Source of the DNA: Spongiimicrobium salis
GTDB lineage: Bacteria > Bacteroidota > Bacteroidia > Flavobacteriales > Flavobacteriaceae
DNA length: 64,000 nucleotides
Assembly: GCF_043678055.1 (NCBI RefSeq)
Contig: NZ_JBHEQA010000001.1
Location: forward strand, 1,674,001 to 1,738,000
Direction: 5' to 3'
Shown here: one piece after another, positions 1 to 8,031 of the stretch
Numbering within the stretch: position 1 is the first letter of the stretch
Layout of the letters: each line of letters begins with the position of its first letter
The notes under the pieces: generated by a model
Databases searched by the model: none
Told to the model about the DNA's origin: nothing
What the model saw: the letters and a program-made list of their open reading frames with translations, nothing else
Translations under genes and position numbers: made by a program

Positions 1-72
1 TCAAAGGAAATCCCTATAGGGGAAAGTTATAAAAAGGAGATCTTATCAAAACTAAAAAAGTCCAATAAGTAG
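1..72 (+). CDS. C-terminal fragment of an unidentified protein
   Basis: Frame 1 is open from the first base and ends with TAG at 70-72, giving 23 residues rich in Lys and Glu (SKEIPIGESYKK followed by a lysine-rich tail). A strong intrinsic terminator starts 11 bases after the stop, which supports a real gene end. The rest of the gene lies outside the window, so the family cannot be named. Confidence 0.5.
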   Translation, partial: SKEIPIGESYKKEILSKLKKSNK

Positions 73-82
73 TAAAAAGAAG

Positions 83-118
83 AAAGCCTGGGAACCACCC
101 CAGGCTTTAAATTTTATT
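83..118 (+). terminator. Rho-independent terminator of the upstream gene
   Basis: A perfect 10-bp stem (AAAGCCTGGG at 83-92 with CCCAGGCTTT at 99-108) encloses the loop AACCAC and is followed by an A/T-rich run with several T residues. It lies directly after the stop codon at 72. Confidence 0.8.
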
Positions 119-138
119 TCCGGGAACCACCCCGAAAA
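117..138 (+). other. Second hairpin with the same loop
   Basis: CGGG (121-124) pairs with CCCG (131-134) and the stem extends through TTT/AAA across one mismatch. The loop AACCAC and its flanks repeat the first hairpin: the 12-mer GGGAACCACCCC occurs at 90-101 and again at 122-133. It may be a second terminator element or a structured RNA. From here to 294 I see only A/T-rich sequence with a short inverted repeat (ACTTTAG/CTAAAGT, 169-187). Confidence 0.45.
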
Positions 139-294
139 ATAACCAAACCAAACTTACAAAAATATGAAACTTTAGTATTCTAAAGTATTCTTACCCCTAT
201 AGTCGAACACTTTTTAGACTCCTTACTTTTTATTTTAAAAAAAATTAAAAAAAGTAATATTTAGGAAATTCGGAATACTTGCCTATACGATTTT

Positions 295-660
295 TTAACT
301 CAATTTTGGATTAGGATAGTTGTCGGATTGGTCTTCTACCGTATTATCCAAACAGCTAAAGTCCTTTTCAACCAAAAGCGAGAGGGTAGAAGTATCATTC
401 CAATCTACAGCGTTCCTATATCCTATAAGGTTGCTGTTGGCCCAGGTAGATAATGCTTCTTGTGGCATGTAAATGGTAATCCTATTATTTAAAAAATTAG
501 CCTCCAATTCTTCAATGCCAGCCTTGGCCTTAAGGCAATAGACTAGTGTATTATTTGCAAAGGTCGTAGACTCCGCGTAGAAGCCCTCTTTACAGAATGT
601 TTCTACTTCGGTCTTGGTCAATCGAAACCGTACTGAATTGCCTTTGATTCGTATCTTCAT
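295..660 (-). CDS. Small DUF7009-type protein at the end of the nir operon
   Basis: This 121-residue protein begins MKIRIKGNSVRFRLTKTEVE, a start I associate with the Bacteroidota family DUF7009, whose function is unknown. No signal peptide or membrane segment is visible; it looks like a compact cytoplasmic alpha/beta protein with a charged, proline-containing tail. It starts 4 bases after the stop of the sensor kinase gene, so it is almost certainly co-transcribed with nirB, nirD and the kinase. A role linked to nitrite reduction or its sensing is inference from position only. The family name is from memory and is moderately certain. Confidence 0.7.
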   Translation of the reverse strand: MKIRIKGNSVRFRLTKTEVETFCKEGFYAESTTFANNTLVYCLKAKAGIEELEANFLNNRITIYMPQEALSTWANSNLIGYRNAVDWNDTSTLSLLVEKDFSCLDNTVEDQSDNYPNPKLS

Positions 661-664
661 TTTT

Positions 665-2515
665 TTATTTTAATCGATTTAATGTAGCTTCGCTAATTTT
701 GTAGTTTACGGTGACCCTAGTGCCTTCCCCAGGGATGGAATTGATGAACAGGCGCCCATTGATATAACTTATACGCTCTTTCATAAAAAAGACGCCCATT
801 CCGCCTTCACTGTTCTTTTTGGGAATCTTATCCAGGACAGAAGGATCAAAGCCTTTGCCATCATCATCAATGACCACGCTCAAAAGTTCGTCAACATGGC
901 TTATGGTAACTAGGATATAGTTGGCATCCGAATACTTAATGGCGTTATTGACGGCTTCTTGGGTTACTCTATAAATGTTTGTTTCCGCTAATGAATCAAA
1001 GCGGATATTCCGTTTGGTATTGTTCTCAAACAAAATGTTTTTCCCCGTGAGCTTACTCAGTTCGACGGTCATTTTTTGCAGTGCTGGAAAAATCCCATGG
1101 TCTTCCAACTCCGGAGGGGTAAGATTAAAAGTCGCCGTACGTACCCCTTTTATCAAATCTGAAGCCAATGTTTTCAGATAGGCGATTTTTTCCTTTGTCT
1201 TTTCCTTCTGATCTATGTTTATGGATTCAATATTGAATTTTAGCGCGGTGAGCATTTGCCCGATGCCATCGTGAATGTCTTTTGCAATACGTTTTCGTTC
1301 CTCTTCCTGTCCTTCTACAATCTGACTGGCCTGCAACTGCTTTTGTTGCATACGTTCCTCATAGTTCTGCTTGGTCAGTTCTTCAATTTTCAACTGGTTC
1401 TTTTTGCGTTCTGTAATGTCCGAACACAAGATCAGGATGCTTTGTTCCAAGCTAGATTGGTGCATGGGGATAATGGACATATCCAACCAAAGCTGTTTTC
1501 TTGTTTTGGTCATTATCTCTATTTCCTCTGTGCGAATGTTTTTTCGCTTGCTCTTGACCATCTCACGGAGGTATTGTTGCTGCCCTTCATCTTCGGATAG
1601 AATTTCTGCAAGTGATGCGTTCATCTGTATCTGGGAAATACCCAATAAATTCAGAAATTTTTTGCTGATAAAAACAACCGTACCATTTTTTCGGATGCTT
1701 GCAAAAAGCGCAGCATTATCAATAACAAAATTGAGCTCTTGGAGCTGTTGCAATGAACGTTCCTTTTCTTGGAAAAGACGTTTGACCTCAGAGGCAGTTT
1801 TGTCCGATGCTATCTGATTTTGAATCAATTTTGAAATGGTCTCGCGTATCTGGATGGATAGCGGTCTAAAAATAAAGACCACCTCCAATAAGAGAATGAG
1901 AAGGGATAGGACCAACAGAAGGTATTCCTTGAGTTTTAGTTTTTGCAGCTTGCCTTTGCTCAGGGCATCGTATTGATTTACGATGGCATCCATTTTTGTC
2001 AAAAAATCGCTTTCATTGGCCAAAAGCACTTGGAGTTGTTTTTCATAAGATGAAAGACCTTCCTTTTGGTCCAAGGGTTCGCTCAAAATGGCTTCTGCAG
2101 CCCCTACCATGGCTTGATGATGGGGATTTAATGCCTGAAACAAACTAAGGATAGTTTCGTTTTTTTCCTTAGGGAGCCCAATACTATCATTTCCGTACTG
2201 AAGTCCTTCATGGGAGGTTTTCCATGTGCGAAGGCTTAGGCTTAAGTCGCGCTTAATTTTTTGCTGCCTCTCGACATCGGTATTGGTGGTTCCAAGAAGC
2301 AGTGCTTCTTTGACTAATTTTTGACTAAAAGCTCTTTGGCGCCCGGCCACATTGATTACTCTGGAATCGTTCAACTGTGAATTCAGATGTTGTTGAATTA
2401 GAATTTGAGCTACAATAATGGTTAAAGCTATGGTGGCTATGGCCAAGAGATACCATTTTCTGACCCTTAAGAAAGTGGCGGTATCCAGTGCCTGTTGTTG
2501 CTTTTGATGTTCCAT
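665..2515 (-). CDS. NarX/NarQ-like sensor histidine kinase (PilJ-N, PAS, HisKA_3, HATPase)
   Basis: Membrane sensor kinase of 616 residues. Transmembrane helices lie near residues 21-42 and 197-217 and bracket a periplasmic helical domain. That domain carries INVAGRQRAFSQ (about 54-65), the P-box-like signature of the PilJ/NarX N-terminal family, the part that binds nitrate or nitrite in NarX and NarQ. A PAS-like region (about 260-370) follows, then a HisKA_3 box with phospho-acceptor His415 (KDIHDGIGQ) and a GHKL ATPase domain with N-box (TQEAVNNAIKYS), DDDGKGFD and GGMGVFFMKERI. HisKA_3 kinases usually pair with LuxR-type regulators; the one at 12278 is the obvious candidate although it lies 10 kb away. 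The gene starts 23 bases after the nirD stop. Nitrate or nitrite as the ligand is inferred. Confidence 0.88.
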   Translation of the reverse strand: MEHQKQQQALDTATFLRVRKWYLLAIATIALTIIVAQILIQQHLNSQLNDSRVINVAGRQRAFSQKLVKEALLLGTTNTDVERQQKIKRDLSLSLRTWKTSHEGLQYGNDSIGLPKEKNETILSLFQALNPHHQAMVGAAEAILSEPLDQKEGLSSYEKQLQVLLANESDFLTKMDAIVNQYDALSKGKLQKLKLKEYLLLVLSLLILLLEVVFIFRPLSIQIRETISKLIQNQIASDKTASEVKRLFQEKERSLQQLQELNFVIDNAALFASIRKNGTVVFISKKFLNLLGISQIQMNASLAEILSEDEGQQQYLREMVKSKRKNIRTEEIEIMTKTRKQLWLDMSIIPMHQSSLEQSILILCSDITERKKNQLKIEELTKQNYEERMQQKQLQASQIVEGQEEERKRIAKDIHDGIGQMLTALKFNIESINIDQKEKTKEKIAYLKTLASDLIKGVRTATFNLTPPELEDHGIFPALQKMTVELSKLTGKNILFENNTKRNIRFDSLAETNIYRVTQEAVNNAIKYSDANYILVTISHVDELLSVVIDDDGKGFDPSVLDKIPKKNSEGGMGVFFMKERISYINGRLFINSIPGEGTRVTVNYKISEATLNRLK

Positions 2516-2538
2516 GCCTCATAAATGCCGGTAAAGCA

Positions 2539-2916
2539 TTATTTTGAGAAACCAATATACACAAAGTTATTCTCAATTTTTACGGGATAGGTAGCAATAC
2601 CCTTCATCTGTCCGTTAAGATGTTCCCCTGTTCTTAAAGAGAAGGTGTTTTTGTGCAGCGGACAGGCTACTTTGGGATGGTCCCCATCTACGCCGATCAT
2701 TCCTCTTGATAATACCATTTCCATTTTATGCGGACAGAGGTTCTGGCAAGCATACCATTCTCCTTTGCGGGTAAAATTGAACACAGCGATTTGTTTATCC
2801 TTATACTTTATACAGGCTCCGCCATTGGCAGGGAATTTGGAAACCTCGGCGGCCTTAAACCAAATGTTCACTTCTTCTGGTTTTGTGCCTTGATATAGGT
2901 TCAATGTTGCTATCAT
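2539..2916 (-). CDS. nirD: NirD, small subunit of NADH-dependent nitrite reductase
   Basis: This 125-residue Rieske-fold protein is the partner of NirB. It keeps both halves of a canonical [2Fe-2S] Rieske site, Cys-Pro-His in NLCPHK and CPLH further on, whereas several proteobacterial NirD proteins have lost these ligands. The segment VLSRG and the ending NTFSLRTGEHLNGQ are typical of the family. It lies 48 bases downstream of nirB on the same strand. The cluster ligands suggest that this subunit may carry electrons and is not purely structural; that is inferred from sequence. Confidence 0.93.
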   Translation of the reverse strand: MIATLNLYQGTKPEEVNIWFKAAEVSKFPANGGACIKYKDKQIAVFNFTRKGEWYACQNLCPHKMEMVLSRGMIGVDGDHPKVACPLHKNTFSLRTGEHLNGQMKGIATYPVKIENNFVYIGFSK

Positions 2917-2964
2917 AATATAATAATTTATGGTTTTTGAAAATAGCCCTTGTCTCCTTGAAAA

Positions 2965-5466
2965 TTAAGTCCAGGCTTTAGGCATTTTTTGTCCTCGCAT
3001 CGGAACAAATTCAATATTGCTATCCTCTTCTTCCGAATTGACAAAATGGGTATACCTTGCCCTAATTTCTGGTGTTTCTACAGCTTCTTTCCATTCGCAT
3101 TTGTAGGTGTTGGCATAGTCTTGCATTTCGGCATCCAACTCTTCTGCAATACCTAAGGAATCATGGATCACAACATTTTTTAAGTAGGTGATTCCACCTT
3201 CCAATTTTTCGAGCCAAGCGGCTGTTCGGGTCAGGGGTGCTGCAGTTTTAATATAGAACATCAGGAAACGATCCACATATTTGACCGCCGTTTCCTTATC
3301 TACTTTTTCCACTAAAAGCTCAGCATGCTTTGGATTTGCTCCTCCGTTCCCGCAAACGTATACATTCCACCCTCCTTCGACTGCGATAAAGCCAAAGTCC
3401 TTGCAACGGGCTTCGGCGCATTCGCGAATACAACCAGATACCCCTCCTTTCATTTTATGAGGTGAACGGATGCCTTTATACCTGTTTTCAATTTCTATGG
3501 CGAAGCTTACACTTTCGTCCATTCCATAGCGGCACCACGTGGATCCTACACAGCTTTTCACCGTCCGCAAGGCTTTTCCATAGGCGTGTCCGCTTTCAAA
3601 ACCTTCATGGATCAGTTCTTCCCAAATAAGGGGAAGTTCATGCAGTTGTGCGCCAAACATATCAATGCGTTGCCCTCCAGTTATTTTAGTATATAAGTCA
3701 TATTTCATTCCAATACGTCCCAAGGCCATCAATTGTTTTGGCGTAATTTCACCCCCAGCAACCCTGGGAACCACCGAGTAAGTTCCATTCCGTTGAATAT
3801 TGGCCAAATACCGATCGTTCGAATCTTGAATAGTTTCCTGTTTATTGGCTGTTTCATTGTATACGCTTGCAAAAATAGCAGCAATGGCAGGCTTGCAAAC
3901 TTCGCAACCATCACCTTGGCCTACGGTATTGAGCAGTTCTTCATAATCTTGAATACGGCGCAGTTTTACGATATCATATAACTCTTGGCGCGAATAATCA
4001 AAATGTTCGCAAATACGGGTTTTGACCGTTTTCCCCAGAGACTTTAGACTTTCGGTGACCAAATCTGCCACCATAGGTTTACAGCCGCCACAGCCTGTGG
4101 TTGCTTTAGTAGCTGCAGTTATAGCCTTTACGCTTTCGTGTCCTTCTTCGGTCACGGCCTTACAAATGGCACCTTTAGTCACAGATTCACAGGAACAGAC
4201 CACCGCTTCATCGGGTAGCTCCATGACACTGCCCATAACTGCCCCATCGTTTCCTCTGGTGCCCAAAATTAAATCTTCTGGATTTTCTGGTAATGGCATT
4301 TCATTTTGCTGCAATTGCAACAGCATATTGTAAGCCGAAGCATCTCCTACCAAAATACCGCCCAGTAATCTTTTTCCATCCTTGGAAACATTGATGCGTT
4401 TGTACAATCCTTGTAATTTATTTTCAAAGACAATGGTATGTGCTTCTTCTTCTGAAGTAAATGGGCTTCCAAAACTGGCGACGTCAACACCTATAAGCTT
4501 CAGTTTGGTAGACATATCTATACGTTCAGCCATAAGATTATCTTTTCCCAATATCTGATCTACGGCCACTTGAGCCATTTCGTAACCCGGAGCAACCAAA
4601 CCATAAATCATTTGTTTGTATAGTGCGACTTCTCCAATGGCAAAAATATGGGGATCAGAAGTGCGCATTGTATTATCCACTACAATACCCCCTCGGGCAC
4701 CAACTTCAAGATCACATGTTCTGGCCAATTCGTCCCGAGGGCGAATACCTGCCGAAATAATAAGCATATCGACATCCAACGGATTTCCTTCGGAGAATTC
4801 CATGCCTTGAATGCTTCCATTACCTAGGATTTGTTGGGTAGTTTTACTCAGGTGAACGCTAATTCCCAAGGCCTTCATTTTGGTTTCTAAAGCCTTACTG
4901 CCCTCCGTATCCAATTGACGGGGCATCAAGCGAGGGGCAAATTCCACTACATGTGGTTCCAATCCCATATCCTTCACGGCTTTGGCCGCTTCAAGCCCTA
5001 AGAGACCACCACCAAGTACAGCGGCTCTGCCGCCTTTGATGCTGGAAGCATAGCTCATGGTTTCTTCTAAGTCTTCTATGGTTCGGTACACAAATACCCC
5101 CTTTTTGTCCACACCCTTAATGGGTGGTACAAAAGGAGCAGAACCCGTTGCTAGGACCAGATAATCATAGGAAAAAGCTTTTTTGCTTAAAGTGATTATA
5201 GTTTTCGTTTCTTTTTGAATGTCCACAACAAGTTCATTGGTGTAGAGTTCAATACCATTTTCCGCATACCAAGATTGTGGTGCAAGGGTCAATTTTTCGG
5301 CATCGCCACTCTCAAAAAAATCACTAAGATGCACCCTATCATAGGCGACTCTTGGCTCTTCTCCAAAAACGATGAGTTTGTAATTTTTATGAGTTTCTTG
5401 CGCTACGAATTTTTCACAAAATTTGTAGCCCACCATTCCATTTCCAATGACTAATACGGTTTTCAT
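2965..5466 (-). CDS. nirB: NirB, large subunit of NADH-dependent assimilatory nitrite reductase
   Basis: Cytoplasmic siroheme enzyme of 833 residues that reduces nitrite to ammonium with NADH. Domains in order: FAD/NAD(P) oxidoreductase (VIGNGMVGYKF at the N-terminus, NAD site AVLGGGLLGLE), BFD-like [2Fe-2S] domains with CSCESVTKG and CGGCKP and a further Cys pair (CEVCKP), a nitrite/sulfite reductase half domain, then the siroheme-4Fe4S domain. The four cluster cysteines are present as C-x5-C (CVGSTWC, about 637-643) and C-x3-C (CIREC, about 677-681). Length matches the family. It is the first gene of a minus-strand operon with nirD, a sensor kinase and a DUF7009 gene, and is divergent from cobA. 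A TACGTA double site lies about 40 bases upstream of its start. Confidence 0.97.
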   Translation of the reverse strand: MKTVLVIGNGMVGYKFCEKFVAQETHKNYKLIVFGEEPRVAYDRVHLSDFFESGDAEKLTLAPQSWYAENGIELYTNELVVDIQKETKTIITLSKKAFSYDYLVLATGSAPFVPPIKGVDKKGVFVYRTIEDLEETMSYASSIKGGRAAVLGGGLLGLEAAKAVKDMGLEPHVVEFAPRLMPRQLDTEGSKALETKMKALGISVHLSKTTQQILGNGSIQGMEFSEGNPLDVDMLIISAGIRPRDELARTCDLEVGARGGIVVDNTMRTSDPHIFAIGEVALYKQMIYGLVAPGYEMAQVAVDQILGKDNLMAERIDMSTKLKLIGVDVASFGSPFTSEEEAHTIVFENKLQGLYKRINVSKDGKRLLGGILVGDASAYNMLLQLQQNEMPLPENPEDLILGTRGNDGAVMGSVMELPDEAVVCSCESVTKGAICKAVTEEGHESVKAITAATKATTGCGGCKPMVADLVTESLKSLGKTVKTRICEHFDYSRQELYDIVKLRRIQDYEELLNTVGQGDGCEVCKPAIAAIFASVYNETANKQETIQDSNDRYLANIQRNGTYSVVPRVAGGEITPKQLMALGRIGMKYDLYTKITGGQRIDMFGAQLHELPLIWEELIHEGFESGHAYGKALRTVKSCVGSTWCRYGMDESVSFAIEIENRYKGIRSPHKMKGGVSGCIRECAEARCKDFGFIAVEGGWNVYVCGNGGANPKHAELLVEKVDKETAVKYVDRFLMFYIKTAAPLTRTAAWLEKLEGGITYLKNVVIHDSLGIAEELDAEMQDYANTYKCEWKEAVETPEIRARYTHFVNSEEEDSNIEFVPMRGQKMPKAWT

Positions 5467-5498
5467 AGTTACTTTGATTTAAAACGGAATGACAATAT

Positions 5499-5547
5499 TA
5501 CGTATAATTACGTATTTTTAATCTAATTTTATCAAAATAATTACGTA
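5499..5547. promoter_or_regulatory. Candidate regulator-binding region between nirB and cobA
   Basis: TACGTATAATTACGTA occupies 5499-5514 and a single TACGTA lies at 5542-5547. The 16-mer reads as heptamer TACGTAT, two bases, then an inverted heptamer, the 7-2-7 geometry known for NarL sites (TACYYMT). The same double site occurs before nrtA and before the nitrate reductase gene. It could serve both divergent genes. No clear -7 element was found here. Confidence 0.6.
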
Positions 5548-5590
5548 TTCTTGTTGCGAAATTCATAAAACCAACCTATAATTAATTGCA

Positions 5591-6367
5591 ATGATACAAT
5601 CAAAAAAATACCCTAAGGTGAGTTTGGTAGGTGCCGGACCAGGGAGCAAAGACCTTATTACAAGGAGAGGTTTTCGGGTTTTGCAAAATGCTGACGCAAT
5701 TTTATATGATGCTTTAATAGATAAAAGTTTATTAGATGAAGTAGCAGGAGAAATCCCAAAAATATACGTAGGGAAGCGTTGTGGAAAACACCTTGTTACA
5801 CAAGAAAAGATCAATAGGCTATTGGTGGAATGCGCCTTTAATTATGGACATGTTGTACGTCTAAAAGGAGGTGATCCTTTTGTTTTTGGAAGAGCCTCAG
5901 AGGAAATTGCCCATGTAGAGTCTTTTGGAATACCCGTTGAGGTGGTCCCTGGAGTTTCGAGTGCCATAGCAGTTCCTGGAAATCAAGGAATTCCACTAAC
6001 GCAAAGGGGTATTGCCACAAGTTTCTGGGTAATGACGGCTACAAAAAGTGATGGCACTTTTTCCGAAGACCTGAAGTGGGCCGCCCAATCCTCATCAACC
6101 ATGGTGATTCTTATGGGGGTTCGTAAATTCGTTGAAATTGCCCGAGAAATCATAAAATATAGGAGCGGAGCTACCCCTGTAGCACTGATTCAAAACGGAA
6201 CTTTAAAAAATGAAAGCTACACTATAGGCACACTGGACCAAGCCGAAATTCTGGCAAAATCCGTAGATGTTTCCCTTCCAGGGATTATTATAGTTGGTGA
6301 TGTCGTTGCGGAACACCCTTCTTTTTTTGAAGATGAAATACAACGTGTTTTACGGTCGGCGATTTAA
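5591..6367 (+). CDS. cobA: Uroporphyrinogen-III C-methyltransferase (SUMT)
   Basis: This 258-residue SAM-dependent enzyme methylates uroporphyrinogen III at C2 and C7 to give precorrin-2, the precursor of siroheme. Family motifs are VGAGPGSKDLITRRGFRVLQNAD near the N-terminus, VVRLKGGDPFVFGRASEE around 90-107 and VVPGVSSAIAVPG around 120-132; the end carries PGIIIVGDVV. It has only the methyltransferase domain, with no CysG-type dehydrogenase/ferrochelatase part, so those steps must be encoded elsewhere. It is divergent from nirB, whose product needs siroheme, and shares its TACGTA-containing intergenic region. The supply role for NirB is inferred from this arrangement. Confidence 0.94.
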   Translation: MIQSKKYPKVSLVGAGPGSKDLITRRGFRVLQNADAILYDALIDKSLLDEVAGEIPKIYVGKRCGKHLVTQEKINRLLVECAFNYGHVVRLKGGDPFVFGRASEEIAHVESFGIPVEVVPGVSSAIAVPGNQGIPLTQRGIATSFWVMTATKSDGTFSEDLKWAAQSSSTMVILMGVRKFVEIAREIIKYRSGATPVALIQNGTLKNESYTIGTLDQAEILAKSVDVSLPGIIIVGDVVAEHPSFFEDEIQRVLRSAI

Positions 6368-6523
6368 ATCACCGAACAGGTAGTAGCATACGTATATCTT
6401 GTTTTCATCCATAATGCCCCATCTGCCAGAGCTAGACAAGGTTTTTCGTATTCAGTAATATTGTAGCCTCTTTTTTGACATCTTCTAAATTTTGGGATCA
6501 AGGAATTTTCATCTACATAAAAA

Positions 6524-6594
6524 TACGTAGTAAAAAGATGTTTTTTATTGGTACTACGTATTAATACTTAAATATGTTTTATGTTTGCTACGTA
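6524..6594. promoter_or_regulatory. nrtA promoter with TACGTA sites
   Basis: TACGTA occurs at 6524-6529 and 6589-6594, and a double site TACGTATTAATACTTA lies at 6555-6570 (7-2-7 spacing, one change in the right arm). TATGTTTG at 6580-6587 matches the Bacteroidota -7 element TAnnTTTG, but no TTG lies at the usual distance upstream. The double site sits where the -33 element would be, which fits activator-dependent transcription. One more TACGTA is at 6389-6394. Confidence 0.6.
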
Positions 6595-6625
6595 GATCAA
6601 TAATTCACTCTAAAACATACCTATT

Positions 6626-8011
6626 ATGAAATCAATCCTAAAACAAGCCTTCTATACGCTACTTTTACTGGTTTTGGTCGCCTGTGGAGGAAAAACCGAA
6701 AAGAAGTCCAAAGAAACCGCGCAGGTAGCTATCCCAGACAATGCATTGGAAATAGAGAAACCGCAGTTGACCTTCGGGTTCATTAAATTAACCGATATGG
6801 CTCCCTTGGCCATCGCCAAAGAAAAAGGATTTTTTGAAGATGAGGGATTATTCGTCTCCGTAGAGGCGCAATCTAACTGGAAAAACGTTTTGGACCGTGT
6901 TATCGACGGTCAGTTGGATGGATCACATATGTTATCGGGACAACCTATTGCGGCCGGCGCCGGATTTGGTAGGCAGGCCGAATTGATCACTCCTTTTTCC
7001 ATGGACCTCAATGGGAATGGCATTACCGTGTCCAATGATGTATGGTCCAAAATGAAGCCCAACCTGCCCAAGGACACCGATGGAAAACCCGTGCATCCCA
7101 TCAAGGCCGATGCCTTGAAACCGGTGATTTCAGCATACAAAAACAACGGAAAACCCTTTAAGATGGGTATGGTGTTTCCGGTATCTACCCACAATTACGA
7201 GATTCGTTATTGGTTGGCCGCGGCTGGGATCCACCCGGGAATGTACACCGCAAATAATGTACAGGGGCAAATAGATGCGGAAGTATTGCTTTCCGTGACC
7301 CCACCACCGCAAATGCCCGCTACCCTGGAAGCGGGAACCATCTATGGGTATTGTGTGGGCGAGCCTTGGAACCAACAAGCGGTGTTTAAGGGTATAGGCG
7401 TACCGGTAACTACCAATTACGATATCTGGAAAAACAATCCGGAAAAGGTATTTGTGATGACCAAAAAGTTTGTGGAAGAGAACCCTAATACGGCCATTGC
7501 CGTGACCAAGGCACTGATTCGTGCTGGGAAATGGTTGGACGAACCTGAAAATCGCACCGAGGCAGTGAAAATTCTTTCCATGCCTCAATATGTAGGTGCA
7601 GATGAAGTGGTGTTGGCCAATTCTATGACCGGAACTTTTGAGTTTGAAAAAGGAGATAAACGTTCTATGCCCGATTTTAATGTTTTCTATAAATACAATG
7701 CCACCTATCCCTTCTATTCCGACGGCATATGGTTCTTGACTCAAATGCGCAGATGGGGCCAGATTCCAGAAGCAAAGCCTGCTGCTTGGTATGAGGAGAC
7801 TATAAAAGATATTTATCGTCCGGATATCTGGAAGAAAGCGGCCGAGTTATTGGTGGCAGAAGGTCATATTCCGGCAACGGATATTCCCGTCACGGATGGA
7901 TACAAGCCGGCTACTTCAGATTTTATTGATGGAAAGACCTATGATGCCAAAGACCCTATAGGGTATATCAATAGCTTCCAGATTGGAAATAAAGAGGATT
8001 CCTCGCTGTAA
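6626..8011 (+). CDS. nrtA: NrtA-type nitrate-binding lipoprotein of an ABC importer
   Basis: This 461-residue substrate-binding protein belongs to the CmpA/NrtA family. The N-terminus is a lipoprotein signal with lipobox LVAC and lipidated Cys20, followed by a short Lys/Glu-rich linker. The mature part starts KPQLTFGFIKLTDMAPLAIAKEKGFFEDEGL, typical of NrtA, and includes GMVFPVSTHNYEIRYWLAAAGI and GYCVGEPWNQQAV. It should sit on the periplasmic face of the inner membrane and capture nitrate (perhaps nitrite, less likely bicarbonate or cyanate). It is the first gene of the importer operon, followed after 20 bases by the permease. The nitrate assignment rests on family resemblance and on the adjacent nitrate reductase. 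Confidence 0.9.
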   Translation: MKSILKQAFYTLLLLVLVACGGKTEKKSKETAQVAIPDNALEIEKPQLTFGFIKLTDMAPLAIAKEKGFFEDEGLFVSVEAQSNWKNVLDRVIDGQLDGSHMLSGQPIAAGAGFGRQAELITPFSMDLNGNGITVSNDVWSKMKPNLPKDTDGKPVHPIKADALKPVISAYKNNGKPFKMGMVFPVSTHNYEIRYWLAAAGIHPGMYTANNVQGQIDAEVLLSVTPPPQMPATLEAGTIYGYCVGEPWNQQAVFKGIGVPVTTNYDIWKNNPEKVFVMTKKFVEENPNTAIAVTKALIRAGKWLDEPENRTEAVKILSMPQYVGADEVVLANSMTGTFEFEKGDKRSMPDFNVFYKYNATYPFYSDGIWFLTQMRRWGQIPEAKPAAWYEETIKDIYRPDIWKKAAELLVAEGHIPATDIPVTDGYKPATSDFIDGKTYDAKDPIGYINSFQIGNKEDSSL

Positions 8012-8031
8012 AAACCTTAAAGATTGCAATT

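Noticed and set aside
223..257. A/T-only inverted repeat as a terminator of the DUF7009 operon
   Set aside because: TTACTTTTT and AAAAAGTAA can pair, but a stem with almost no G-C pairs in an A/T-rich gap is weak evidence.
7130..7744. A 204-codon open frame on the minus strand inside nrtA
   Set aside because: nrtA has a lipobox and family motifs in this region; the minus frame has none.
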